DNA of 64,000 nucleotides, taken from the NCBI GenBank assembly GCA_963811685.1, contig CAWESK010000021.1:62001-126000 (forward strand), written 5' to 3'. The position numbers and the translations under genes were made by a program. The notes beneath the pieces are model-generated. The model was given only the letters and a program-made list of their open reading frames with translations. It did no database searches and had not been told where the DNA came from. Shown one piece after another: positions 8,369 through 17,439 of the stretch (position 1 is its first letter; each line of letters starts with the position of its first letter). This DNA is from CAIWHR01 sp963811685 (lineage in GTDB: Bacteria; Pseudomonadota; Gammaproteobacteria; Burkholderiales; Casimicrobiaceae).

Positions 8369-11300
8369 TCAGCCGGCAGCGCCGTTCGCCAAAGGCGTCA
8401 CCCGCCGCACGCGAAACCACGCGGCGTAGAGCGCCGGCAGGAAGACCAGCGTCAGCACCGTGGCGACCAGGATCCCACCCATCATCGCCACCGCCATCGG
8501 CCCGAAGAAGGCGCTGCGCACGAGCGGGATCATCCCCAGCACCGCCGCGGCCGCCGTCAGCACGATCGGGCGGAAGCGGCGCGTGGTGGCGCCGACGATC
8601 GCCTCCCACGGCGCGTGGCCGGCGGTGACGTCCTGCTCGATCTGGTCGACGAGGATGATCGAGTTGCGCATGATGATGCCGGAGAGCGCGATCGTCCCCA
8701 GCATGGCGACGAAGCCGAACGGCAGTCCCGACACCAGCAAGCCTGCGGTCACGCCGATGAGGCCGAGCGGCGCCGTCAACAGCACCATCAGCGTGCGCGA
8801 GAAGCTCCGTAGCTGGATCACGAGCAGCGTCACGATCGTGAGCAGCATCAGCGGGACGCCGGCGACGATCGATTTCTGGCCGCGCGCCGAATCCTCGATC
8901 GCGCCGCCGATCTCGATGCGATAGCCGAGCGGAAGCGCGCGCGCGAAGCGCGTCGAGGCGCGGATCGATGCGCTTCGTCACGTCGGGGCCCTGCGCATCG
9001 CCGACGACGTCGCCGCGGACGGTAACGGTCGGCAGCCGGTCGCGCCGCCAGATGATGCCGTCCTCCTGCTCGTAGCGGATGTCGGCGATCTGCGTGATCG
9101 ACACGGCCTTGCCGTTGCGCGACGGCAGCGCGAGGTCTTTCAGGAACGAGAGCTTCGCGCGTTCCAGCGGCGCGCCGCGCAGCAGCACTTCGATCTGCTT
9201 GTCGCGCTCGCGCACGTAGGTCACCGAAAGCCCCGACACCGAGTTGTTGAGGAACGCGGCGAGATCCTGCGACGAAAAGCCCAGCACCCGCGCCTTGTTC
9301 TGGTCGACGACGAGGCGGATCACCTTGGTCGGCTCGTCGGAATCGAACTGCGCGTTGGCGACCGCAGGCTCGGCGCGGACGACGCCCATCACCTGCTGCG
9401 CGATCGCGCGCACCCGCGCGAGATCCTCGCCCGAAACGCGAAACTGAACGGGAAAACCGACGGGCGGGCCGTTCTCCAGCCGCGACACGCGGCCGCGCAG
9501 CGCCGGGAAGTCGTCGTCGAAGAGCCGCACCAGACGGTCGCGCAACCGCTCGCGCTCCTCGTTGGTCTTCGCGACGAGCACGAACTGCGCGAAGTTCGAG
9601 CTCTGCAGCTGCTGGTCGAGCGGCAGGTAGAAGCGCGGGCTCCCCACGCCGACGTAGGCGACATAGCTGTCGATCCCGTCCTCGGCGTCAAGGATCGACT
9701 CCATCTTCTTCGCCTCCGCGAGCGTCGCCGCAAACGAGCTGCCTTCGGGCAGCCGCAAGTCGACGATCAGCTCGGGCCGCGACGACGAGGGGAAGAATTG
9801 CTGCGGGACGAAACGGAACGCGACCATCGCCGCGGCGAACACCGCGAGCGTCGCGCCGATCACGACGAAGCGATGGGCGACGCTCCAGTCGACGAGCGTG
9901 CGGAAGCGGCGATAGAACGGCGTGTCGTAGACGTGATCGGCATCGCCGTCCGACGCCGCACGCGGCGCGGGCTCGGGCTGGCCGCGGAGGCGCGCGAAAA
10001 GCCGCGCCGCGAGCGACGCGCGCCGGGGCTTCGTGAAATCGGGCAGCAATCGATAGCCGAGGTAGGGAATTGCGATTACGGCAACGAACCACGACGCGAT
10101 CAGCGCGATCGCCGACACTTCGAACAGCGAGCGCGTGTACTCGCCGGTCCCGCTTTTCGCCGTCGCGATCGGCAGGAACCCGGCGACCGTCACCAGCGTG
10201 CCGGTCAGCATCGGGAACGCGGTGCTCGTGTAGGCAAAGCTCGCCGCGCGGAAGCGGTCGAACCCCTGCTCCAGCTTGATCGCCATCATCTCGACGGCGA
10301 TGATCGCGTCGTCGACCAGGAGCCCGAGCGAGAGGATGAGCGCGCCGAGCGAAATCTTGTGGAGGCCGATGTCGAAGACGTCCATGAACACGAACGTCAT
10401 CGCGAGCACGAGCGGGATCGACACGGCGACCACGAGCCCGGTGCGCAGGCCGAGGCTCACGAGCGACACGGCAAGGACGATCGTCACCGCTTCGGCGAGC
10501 GAGCGCAGGAACTCGCGCACCGAGCGCGCGACCGCGCGCGGCATGCTGGCGACGTGCCCGATTTCCACCCCCGCGGGCAGCCCCGCCTCGACCGGCACGA
10601 GCTTCGCGTCGAGCGCGCGGCCGAGATCGATCACGTCGCCGCCCTTCACCATCGTGACGCCGATGCCGAGCGCCTCGCGCCCGTGCCAGCGCATCTTCTG
10701 CTGCGGCGGGTCGACGTAGCCGCGCGATATGTCGGCGATGTCGCCCAGCCGGAACAGGCGGTTGTTCGCGCGGATCGCGATGTCGCGCACCGCGTCCAGC
10801 GAATCGAACGCGCCGGTGGGGCGCAGATAGATGCGGTCGGTCGCCGTCTCGAACACGCCGGCCGCGGCGACCGCGTTCTGCGCGAAGAGCGTCTGCACGA
10901 TCTGCGCCGGCTCGATGCCGAGCAGCGCGAGCCGTGCGTTCGACATCTCGACGTAGATCTTCTCGTCCTGCTCGCCGATGAAATCGACCTTGGCCACGCC
11001 GGGGACGCGCAGGAGCTCCGCGCGGACGCGATCGCCGAATTCCTTCAGGTCGCGGTAGCCGAACCCGTCGCCGGTGATCGCGTAGACATTGGTGTACGTG
11101 TCGCCGAACTCGTCGTTGAAGAACGGCCCCTGGATGCCCGCGGGCAGCGTGTTGCGGATGTCGCCGATCTTCTTGCGGACCTGGTACTGCAGGTCGGGAA
11201 TCGACGCCGACGGCAGCGAATCCTTGAACGAGACGAAGACGAGCGATTCGCCCGGCTTCGAGTAGCTCCGCACCCATTCGAGCGGCAATTCCTGCAGCTT

Positions 11301-11549
11301 GCTCTCGATGCGGTCGGTCACCTGCTGCTCGACGTCGCGCGCGGACGCGCCCGGCCAGTTGGTCTTCACGACCATGACCTTGAACGTGAACGGCGGATCC
11401 TCCGACTGCCCGAGCTTCTGGTACGCGAACACGCCGGCGAGCGCGAACACGACGATGAGATAGAACACGAGCTGGCGATGGCTGAGCGCCCATTCGGACA
11501 GGTTGAAGCGCGCGCCAGGCACGCCGCCGGATGATTCTGGCGGGATCAT
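8369..11549 (-). CDS. RND efflux pump inner-membrane permease (one frameshift)
   Basis: Proton-driven RND transporter, the pump subunit of a tripartite efflux system. After the ATG at 11549 there is a first membrane helix (LVFYLIVVFALAGVFAYQKL), the porter domain (FFNDEFGDTYTNVYAITGDG), then the TM4 signature LILSLGLLVDDAIIAVEMMA with its paired aspartates. A second porter domain starts near FVPQQFFPSSSRPELIVDLR. The frame breaks near 8968 (one extra C after ATCGAT). It resumes as FARALPLGYRIEIGGAIEDS and ends with LGTIALSGIIMRNSIILVDQ and the last helices. Repaired length is ~1060 residues. No tolC-like gene is adjacent. Confidence 0.92.
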
Positions 11550-11566
11550 GCGTGACTCGCCGGCAG

Positions 11567-12683
11567 TCAGCCCGAGGTCGACGCGACGGGCGGCGAGGGG
11601 CGGCCCGCGGCTTCGTAAGGCCGCACCACCTGGCCTTCGTGCAGCTTGTTGGCGCCGGTCGCCACCACCCACTCGCCGGCCGCGAGGCCCGAGCCGACGA
11701 CGACGCCGTCCTCGCGATACTGCGCGATGACCACCGGACGCAGCGCGACCTTCGACGCCGCGGGATCGAACACCCAGACCGCCGGCCGGCCGTCGATCGT
11801 GTGATACACCGACGTCGACGGCAGCAGGCTTGCCGACGACGCGCCAGCCGCCGCGACGACTACGTTCGCGGTCATCCCCCATTGCAGCGCCGGCGCCGGG
11901 TCGGCGACGCGAACCCGCACGGCGAACGTGCGCGTCGCCGGATCGACCATCGGCGAGATTTCGCGCACCTGCGCGCGATACGGCTTGCCCGGCTCGGCGA
12001 CCAGCACGACGACGATTTCGCGCGCGCTGCGAGAGCTCGCTGATCCGCCCTTCGGGCACGGCGATCGCGACTTCGCGCTCGGTCTCCCGCGCATGCCGCA
12101 TCACGACCTGCGCTGGGGCGACGACCTGGCCCGCTTCGGCGGTAACTGCAGTGATGACGCCATCCTCCGGCGCGACGAGCGACGCGTACGCGGCCTGGTT
12201 GCGCGTGACGCTCAGGTTCGCCTTCGCCTGCTCGAGCTTCGCTCCGTTGGTGTTCATCGCGTTGCGCTTCGCGTCGAGCGCGGAGGCGCTGACGAACTTC
12301 TGCTCGAGCAGATGCTGGTAGCGCTCGTACTCGGCCTTCGCGAAGTCGTACTCGTTCTGCGCGGCGGCGACCTGCTGCTTCGCCGCCTCCGCCTGCAAGC
12401 CGACGTCCGCCGGGTCGAGCCGCGCCAGCACCTGGCCCTTGCGCACGTGCGCGCCGGCATCGACCGCGCGCTCGATGATCTTGCCGCCGATCCGGAAGGC
12501 GAGATCGGATTCGTAGCGCGGCTTCACTTCGCCCGCGAACACCGCGGTGTCGCCGCCGCTGCCCGCGACGACCTGCGCGAGCACGACGGGACGCGCGGGA
12601 TCGGCGACGGTTTCCTGCTTCGCGCAACCGGCGGCGAGCAGGATCGCGGCAGCCGCGACGAAGGATCTGGTCAGAATGGTCAT
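11567..12683 (-). CDS. RND efflux periplasmic adaptor lipoprotein (one frameshift)
   Basis: Membrane-fusion protein linking the RND permease to an outer-membrane channel. It starts MTILTRSFVAAAAILLAAGC, a lipoprotein signal whose lipobox LAAGC predicts acylation at Cys20. Next come the barrel/lipoyl part (GGKIIERAVDAGAHVRKGQV), the helical hairpin (QQVAAAQNEYDFAKAEYERY) and a second lipoyl half (VAPEDGVITAVTAEAGQVVA). The frame shifts near 12035 and resumes with REIVVVLVAEPGKPYRAQVR. Its start overlaps the TetR stop (ATGA), and the permease follows 17 bp downstream. One operon: tetR-adaptor-permease. Confidence 0.9.
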
Positions 12684-13354
12684 TGAGCGATCTCCGGCGC
12701 CGCGCCGATCATTCCCTGCCACAGCGCGCGCAGCGCAACATCGAGTTCCGTCGGATAACTCCAGGCAAAAACGGCCGACGCCCCATGCCCGGCCCTCGCG
12801 CAAGGCGAAGCGGCACCTTCCGCCGATGGCGACATCTGCCAAAGGCCGAGGATCAGCGCATAACTGCGACGCAGCAGCGCGACTCCGCCTCCGCGAGGCA
12901 GCGTCGGGAAGTGGCGCTCCAGACCGGCCCCTGCACGCTCGAGGCGCGCGGCCATCCGTTGCTTGAACGCCTGCGCGGTCTCGCCGGGGACGCTGTGCGC
13001 CATCAAGCCGAAGCAGCGCGACGCGAGCGGCAGGAACAGCGGCGGATCCACGAGATGACGGTGCGACAAGGCGAGCATCGCGTCTATCGAAACCGGCGCG
13101 GCACCTTCCACCAGCGCGATCACGTCGCGGAAAAACCCGTCGATCCTGCGCTCGTGCACGGCGAGCAGCAGCTCTTCCTTGCTGGGGAAATACAGATAGA
13201 CGGTGCCCTTCGCGAGCCCCGCGTCGTCGGCGACCTCGGCGACGCTCGCAACCCGGTCGGGCGAATGGAGCAGCACCCGTTCGGCCGCGTCGAGGATCGC
13301 GTCGTGGCGTTCCCGCTTGTCTTCGGTGTGGATCGCGCGTTGGCGAATAACCAT
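12680..13354 (-). CDS. TetR family transcriptional regulator
   Basis: Predicted repressor of the efflux operon that it heads. It has 224 residues. The N-terminal helix-turn-helix reads AILDAAERVLLHSPDRVASV then VADDAGLAKGTVYLYFPSKE, the canonical TetR recognition helix. The C-terminal ligand-binding part is variable. Autoregulation is supported by two near-identical inverted repeats in its own promoter (13375-13387 and 13417-13429). The ATG at 13354 is not preceded by a clear Shine-Dalgarno sequence. Confidence 0.92.
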   Translation of the reverse strand: MVIRQRAIHTEDKRERHDAILDAAERVLLHSPDRVASVAEVADDAGLAKGTVYLYFPSKEELLLAVHERRIDGFFRDVIALVEGAAPVSIDAMLALSHRHLVDPPLFLPLASRCFGLMAHSVPGETAQAFKQRMAARLERAGAGLERHFPTLPRGGGVALLRRSYALILGLWQMSPSAEGAASPCARAGHGASAVFAWSYPTELDVALRALWQGMIGAAPEIAQ

Positions 13355-13374
13355 AAGGAGTGCCCGTCGATAAC

Positions 13375-13437
13375 TGACTCTGGGTCACTTGACCCGCGAA
13401 CGTCTGCCATACTAAATGACCGTGAGTCAGTTGTCAA
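13375..13437 (-). promoter_or_regulatory. promoter of the tetR-RND operon with two TetR-type operators
   Basis: On the minus strand a consensus -35 TTGACA (13437-13432) and a -10 TAGTAT (13414-13409) are 17 bp apart. TGACTCACGGTCA (13429-13417) fills the spacer. A second copy, TGACCCAGAGTCA (13387-13375), lies in the leader before the tetR start. Each is an imperfect palindrome with TGAC arms, and they differ from each other mainly in the centre. Binding by the adjacent TetR would block RNA polymerase, so the operon is probably derepressed by a pump substrate. Confidence 0.75.
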
Positions 13438-13478
13438 TGGCCACTATGAATCGGCCGGCGGACGCGCCGGGCGCGCCT

Positions 13479-14348
13479 TCAGAACAAGGAGAGCGTGCGG
13501 CGGAGGAGTTCGCTGTCGGCGTCGGCGTAATCGACGACGACGGAATAGTGGTGGCGCCCATGAACGACAAGCGGCGCGGCGTCTCCCGCGGGGCGATGGG
13601 CTGGCCACGCGTCCCACATGAGGTCTGTCTGCCGCAGGAACTCGGAGGTCTCGTCCGCCCCGACGGCGAGCAGCAGGGGCGCCGTCGAGCGCGGGCGCAG
13701 CCGCGACGGAGAAAGCCGAGCTGCTTCGGCTTCGTCGAGCTTCAGGTCCGTGTTGAACGAGACCAGCACGAGCGGGGTGAGATCGTGAACGCCGGAAATC
13801 GACACGCCGCCCGCGATCGGGTCGCGGGCGAGCCCCGCGGCCGCCCAATCGGTCGCATAGAGCATCGCGACGAGATGCCCGCCAGCGGAATGCCCGCCGA
13901 CGACGATGCGCTCGGTTCCGGCACCGTGCGTTGCGCCCTCGCGCGCGAGCCAAGTGAGCGCGCGCCGGCTTTGGTCGACGATCGTCGTGATGGAAACGTC
14001 GGGGCAAAGGTCGTAGTTGACGACGGCGACGGCGATCCCTTGCGCCAGGAACGGCGCGGCGACGAACGAGAAGTCACTCTTGTCGAGCGCGCGCCAGTAG
14101 CCGCCGTGCAGGAAGACGAACGTCGCCCGGGTGCGGCCCGGAGGAACGAAGAGGTCGAGCGTTTCCTTGGGCCCGGGGCCGTAGCGCAGGTCGAGCCGCG
14201 GCGCGAAGCGCAAGCGTGCGGCAGCGGACGCTTCCGCATAGCGCGCGAACCACTGCGGGTGCTCGGGCACTGCGGCGCGCAGGTTGTAGCCGCGCTCGAC
14301 GAAATCCCGCGTGAAGACGATGCCGGGCACCGCGGGCACCGCGCTCAC
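13479..14348 (-). CDS. alpha/beta hydrolase, kynurenine-formamidase-like
   Basis: Serine hydrolase of 289 residues. An HGGxW oxyanion motif (FVFLHGGYWRALDKSD), nucleophile elbow VVGGHSAGGHLVAML and a C-terminal histidine region (VVHGRHHYSVVVDY) give a complete catalytic triad arrangement. HGGxW esterases that begin with a segment like RGYNLRAAVPEHPQWFARYA include arylformamidase-type enzymes, which hydrolyse N-formylkynurenine. That substrate is an inference, but it fits the anthranilate-type genes upstream. The GTG at 14348 overlaps the FAH-family stop, so it is the last gene of that run. It could equally be a general carboxylesterase. Confidence 0.8.
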   Translation of the reverse strand: MSAVPAVPGIVFTRDFVERGYNLRAAVPEHPQWFARYAEASAAARLRFAPRLDLRYGPGPKETLDLFVPPGRTRATFVFLHGGYWRALDKSDFSFVAAPFLAQGIAVAVVNYDLCPDVSITTIVDQSRRALTWLAREGATHGAGTERIVVGGHSAGGHLVAMLYATDWAAAGLARDPIAGGVSISGVHDLTPLVLVSFNTDLKLDEAEAARLSPSRLRPRSTAPLLLAVGADETSEFLRQTDLMWDAWPAHRPAGDAAPLVVHGRHHYSVVVDYADADSELLRRTLSLF

Positions 14349-14986
14349 AGGATCGGCGGTCCGACCGTGACAGCCAGCGAGCCGAGCGCGTCGATGCCGC
14401 CGTCGAGCCGATCGCCGGCGACGACCGGCCCGACTCCCGACGGCGTGCCGGTGAACACGAGATCTCCCGGCAGCAGCTCGTAGTATTGCGACAGGAACGC
14501 GAGGGTGTGCGGGACATCCCAGATCATGTCGGCGAGGTCGCCCGTCTGCCGGCGCGTGCCGTTGACGTCGACCCAGATCGCGCCGCGCGCAAGATGCCCG
14601 ACCGATTCTGCGGGATGAATCGGCGCGATGGGCGCGGCTCCGGCGAACGACTTGCCGATATCCCACGGCCGTTTCTTTTCGCGCATGTCGCTCTGGAGGT
14701 CGCGCCGCGTCATGTCGAGCCCGACCGCGTAACCGAAGACGACCGAGAGCGCCCGCTCGGGCGGGAGCCTCGCGCCGCGGCCGCCGATCGCGACGACGAG
14801 CTCGATCTCGTGGTGGAAGTTCTTCGTCGCGAGCGGATAGGCGATGCTGCCCACCGCCGGCGGGACGACCGGCACCACCGAATCGGCTGCCTTCGTGAAG
14901 AAGAACGGCGGCTCCTTCGACGCGTCGCCCCCCATCTCCTTTGCGTGCTCGGCGTAATTGCGGCCGACGCAATAGATATGGCGCAC
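14345..14986 (-). CDS. fumarylacetoacetate hydrolase family protein
   Basis: FAH-fold hydrolase (C-C bond hydrolysis of acylpyruvates or fumarylacetoacetate-type acids). The core shows YCVGRNYAEHAKEMG, NFHHEIELVVAIGGRG with the metal-binding His/Glu set, VGLDMTRRDLQ, and PGDLVFTGTPSGVGPV. The annotated GTG at 14986 starts inside the domain. The family's N-terminal segment (EIPTVPIHGNAERFPV) is present just upstream, and a plausible ATG (MTALPT) lies at 15053 in another frame. So the real start is probably 15053 with one extra base near 15036. With maiA it resembles a maleylpyruvate or maleylacetoacetate isomerase/hydrolase pair. Confidence 0.88.
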   Translation of the reverse strand: MRHIYCVGRNYAEHAKEMGGDASKEPPFFFTKAADSVVPVVPPAVGSIAYPLATKNFHHEIELVVAIGGRGARLPPERALSVVFGYAVGLDMTRRDLQSDMREKKRPWDIGKSFAGAAPIAPIHPAESVGHLARGAIWVDVNGTRRQTGDLADMIWDVPHTLAFLSQYYELLPGDLVFTGTPSGVGPVVAGDRLDGGIDALGSLAVTVGPPIL

Positions 14987-15073
14987 CGGAAAACGCTCCG
15001 CGTTGCCGTGGATCGGAACGGTCGGAATCTCGAAGCGTCGGGAGGGCGGTCATGGGCGTCGGATTCGTGGCCG

Positions 15074-15715
15074 CTATTCCGCATCCGGCTGTTTTGCCGG
15101 CGCCGCGGCGGCGAACGCCGGCAGCGCGACGCACGCGGCCTCGATGCGCAGCAGCGTGGGATACGGCGCGAAATCGAACTCGACGCGCCGCGCGTTGGTC
15201 ATCTGCGGCACGAGGCAGATGTCGGCGATCGTCGGCGCGTCGCCGTGGCAGAAGCGGCCGGTCGTCGCGTCGCGCGCGAGCCGCGTCTCGAGCGCCTCGA
15301 ACCCCATGTCGATCCAGTAGCGGGTCCAGCCGTCCTTCTGGGCGTCAGTCACGCCGAGCGTGCCGGTCAGGTAGTGCTGCACGCGCGTGTTGTTGAGCGG
15401 ATGGATGTCGCAGGCGATCGCGAGGGAGAGCGAGCGAACGCGGGCGCGGCCGGCCGCGTCCGGCGGCAAGAGCGGCGGCTTCGGGTACGTCTCGTCCAGC
15501 CATTCGAGAATCGCGAGCGACTGCGTCAACACGTCACCGGCGTCCGTGACGAGCGACGGCACGAGGCCCTGCGGATTGAGCGCGAGGTACTCGTCCTCGC
15601 GCTGCGCGCCGCGGCGCAGGTGGACGAACGCGCGCTCCGGCGCGAGCCCCTTGAGATTGAGCCCGATCCGCACGCGGTACGCGGCGGACGAGCGGAAGTA
15701 GTCGAAGAGCTTCAT
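15074..15715 (-). CDS. maiA: maleylacetoacetate/maleylpyruvate isomerase (zeta-class GST)
   Basis: Glutathione-dependent cis-trans isomerase in aromatic ring-cleavage pathways. It has 213 residues. The N-terminal thioredoxin fold starts MKLFDYFRSSAAYRVRIGLN, with the SSAAYRVRIGLN signature that includes the catalytic Ser; NPQGLVPSLVTDAGDVLTQS is the glutathione-binding cis-Pro region; the C-terminal helical domain has CDIHPLNNTRVQHYL. The stop of gcdH overlaps its ATG. Pairing with an FAH-family hydrolase suggests tyrosine/homogentisate or gentisate catabolism. The specific ring dioxygenase is not in the window. Confidence 0.92.
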   Translation of the reverse strand: MKLFDYFRSSAAYRVRIGLNLKGLAPERAFVHLRRGAQREDEYLALNPQGLVPSLVTDAGDVLTQSLAILEWLDETYPKPPLLPPDAAGRARVRSLSLAIACDIHPLNNTRVQHYLTGTLGVTDAQKDGWTRYWIDMGFEALETRLARDATTGRFCHGDAPTIADICLVPQMTNARRVEFDFAPYPTLLRIEAACVALPAFAAAAPAKQPDAE

Positions 15716-16929
15716 GCTCGGCGAGCGTAGAACGCCGAGATTCCCGTCTGCGCGCGGCCCAGGATCAGCGCGTGGACGTCGTGCGTTCCCTCGTAGGTGT
15801 TGACGGTCTCGAGGTTCAGCACGTGACGGATCACGTGGAACTCGTCGACGATGCCGTTGCCGCCGTGCATGTCGCGCGCGGCGCGCGCAATGTCGAGCGC
15901 CTTGCCGCACGAATTGCGCTTCATGATCGACGTGATCTCGGGCGCGGCGCTCCCCTCGTCCTTCATCCGCCCGAGACGCAGGCAGCCCTGCAGGCCCAGC
16001 GTGATCTCGGTCATCATGTCGGCCAGCTTCTTCTGGACGAGCTGGTTCGCCGCGAGCGGGCGCCCGAACTGCTTGCGGTCCATCGTGTACTGCCGTGCCG
16101 CGTGCCAGCAGAATTCGGCGGCGCCGAGCGCGCCCCAGGCGATGCCGTAGCGCGCGGAGTTGAGGCAGCCGAACGGGCCCTTCAGGCCCTCGACGTTCGG
16201 CAGCAGGTTCTCCTCGGGGACGAACACCTCGTCCATCACGATCTCGCCGGTGATCGACGTGCGGAGGCTGAACTTGCCCTCGATCTTCGGCGCGCTGAGT
16301 CCCTTCATCCCCTTTTCGAGCACGAAGCCGCGGATCACGCCGTCGTCGGTCTTCGCCCAGACGACGAACACGTCGGCGATTGGAGAATTCGAGATCCACA
16401 TCTTCGCGCCGGACAGCTTGTAGCCGCCGTCGACGCTGCGCGCGCGCGTGACCATGCTGCCCGGATCCGAGCCATGGTCGGGCTCGGTCAGGCCGAAGCA
16501 GCCGATCAATTCGCCGGTCGCGAGCTTCGGCAGGTACTTGCGACGCTGCGCCTCGCTGCCGTAGGTGTAGATCGGGAACATGACGAGCGAGCTCTGCACG
16601 CTCATCATCGACCGGTAGCCGGAGTCGACGCGCTCGATCTCGCGCGCAATCAAGCCGTAGCAGACGTAGTTGAGGCCGGCGCCGCCATAGTCGGACGGCA
16701 GCGTCGCGCCCAGCAATCCCAGCGATCCCATCTCGCGAAAGACCGCCGGATCGGATTTCTCGTGGCGGAACGCCTCGGTGACGCGCGGCAGCAGCTCGTT
16801 TTGCGCGTAGGCGTGCGCCGCGTCGCGCACCATCCGCTCCTCCTCGGTGAGCTGGTCCGCAAGGAGCAGCGGATCGTCCCAGCTGAATCTGGCCTTCGCC
16901 TTGGTCGCAATGGATTCCGGGGCATTCAT
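15712..16929 (-). CDS. gcdH: glutaryl-CoA dehydrogenase
   Basis: FAD enzyme that oxidises and decarboxylates glutaryl-CoA to crotonyl-CoA. It has 405 residues. Motifs are LIGCFGLTEPDHGSDPGSMV, GAKMWISNSPIADVFVVWAK, KRNSCGKALDIARAARDMHG and NTYEGTHDVHALILGRAQTG; the Glu in TYEGTHDVHAL is the catalytic base, and the ending is typical of GcdH rather than short-chain dehydrogenases. The ATG at 16929 gives MNAPESIATKAKARFSWDDP. Glutaryl-CoA is the expected product of aerobic CoA-dependent aromatic degradation, which links it to the upstream operon; lysine or tryptophan breakdown are alternatives. Confidence 0.93.
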   Translation of the reverse strand: MNAPESIATKAKARFSWDDPLLLADQLTEEERMVRDAAHAYAQNELLPRVTEAFRHEKSDPAVFREMGSLGLLGATLPSDYGGAGLNYVCYGLIAREIERVDSGYRSMMSVQSSLVMFPIYTYGSEAQRRKYLPKLATGELIGCFGLTEPDHGSDPGSMVTRARSVDGGYKLSGAKMWISNSPIADVFVVWAKTDDGVIRGFVLEKGMKGLSAPKIEGKFSLRTSITGEIVMDEVFVPEENLLPNVEGLKGPFGCLNSARYGIAWGALGAAEFCWHAARQYTMDRKQFGRPLAANQLVQKKLADMMTEITLGLQGCLRLGRMKDEGSAAPEITSIMKRNSCGKALDIARAARDMHGGNGIVDEFHVIRHVLNLETVNTYEGTHDVHALILGRAQTGISAFYARRA

Positions 16930-17037
16930 GTCGGGACTCCGCTCGTCAAACGCCGACGGTGCAAGACGTGCAGTCATCGCGCCGGTCGTCAATGATACCG
17001 ATTCTGCGGCCCCCGGCGGCAGCCGCCTTGCGATACG

Positions 17038-17421
17038 TCAATCAGGAACGATCGCCGTGGCCTCGATCTCCACCCGCGCGGCGTCTTCCATCAGCGAGAC
17101 CACCTCCACCGCCGTCATCGCCGGGTAATGCCGGCCGATGATCTCGCGATAGGCCACTCCCAAAGCCTTGCCGGCGGCCAGGTACTCGCGCTTGTCGACG
17201 ACGTACCACGTCATTCGCGCGATGTGCTCGGGGCGTGCGCCTGCCTCGGCCAGCACCGCCACGATGTTCGCGAGCGCCTGCCGCGCCTGGGCGACGAAAT
17301 CGGGGCTTTCGAATTCCTGCGCCGCGTTCCAGCCGACCTGGCCGCCGACGAACACGATGCGCCCCTGCGCTGCGACGCCGTTGGCGTATCCCTTGGGCGC
17401 CGTCCAGCCGGCCGGGATGCA
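17038..17421 (-). CDS. Rid family protein lacking the RidA catalytic arginine
   Basis: Small trimeric YjgF/Rid-fold protein. The readable part is PAGWTAPKGYANGVAAQGRI, VFVGGQVGWNA, ARQALANIVAVLAEAGARPE and MTWYVVDKREYLAAGKALG, ending VEIEATAIVPD. In E. coli RidA the imine-hydrolysing Arg105 lies in PARSCVEV; here the segment reads PAMTAVEV, so that Arg is Met. It belongs to a Rid subgroup other than canonical RidA, and the chemistry is unknown. The 5' end is obscured: no start codon is in frame, and the preceding ligase tail overlaps in another frame, so there are one or more base errors near 17425-17440. Confidence 0.8.
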   Translation of the reverse strand, partial: CIPAGWTAPKGYANGVAAQGRIVFVGGQVGWNAAQEFESPDFVAQARQALANIVAVLAEAGARPEHIARMTWYVVDKREYLAAGKALGVAYREIIGRHYPAMTAVEVVSLMEDAARVEIEATAIVPD

Positions 17422-17439
17422 GCAATCTGCAGCGCGCTC

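Noticed and set aside
9798..11534. Long plus-strand open frame (578 residues) antisense to the RND permease
   Set aside because: GC-rich codon bias opens the opposite strand. The translation is rich in Arg, Asp and His with no family resemblance. Similar antisense frames at 59876-61858 (typA) and 62229-63992 (rhlE) were rejected for the same reason.
8331..13388. A 1685-residue fusion protein covering tetR, the adaptor and the permease
   Set aside because: It is an open frame that joins out-of-frame tetR sequence to the in-frame adaptor and permease pieces. The three genes are clearly separate once the breaks are repaired.
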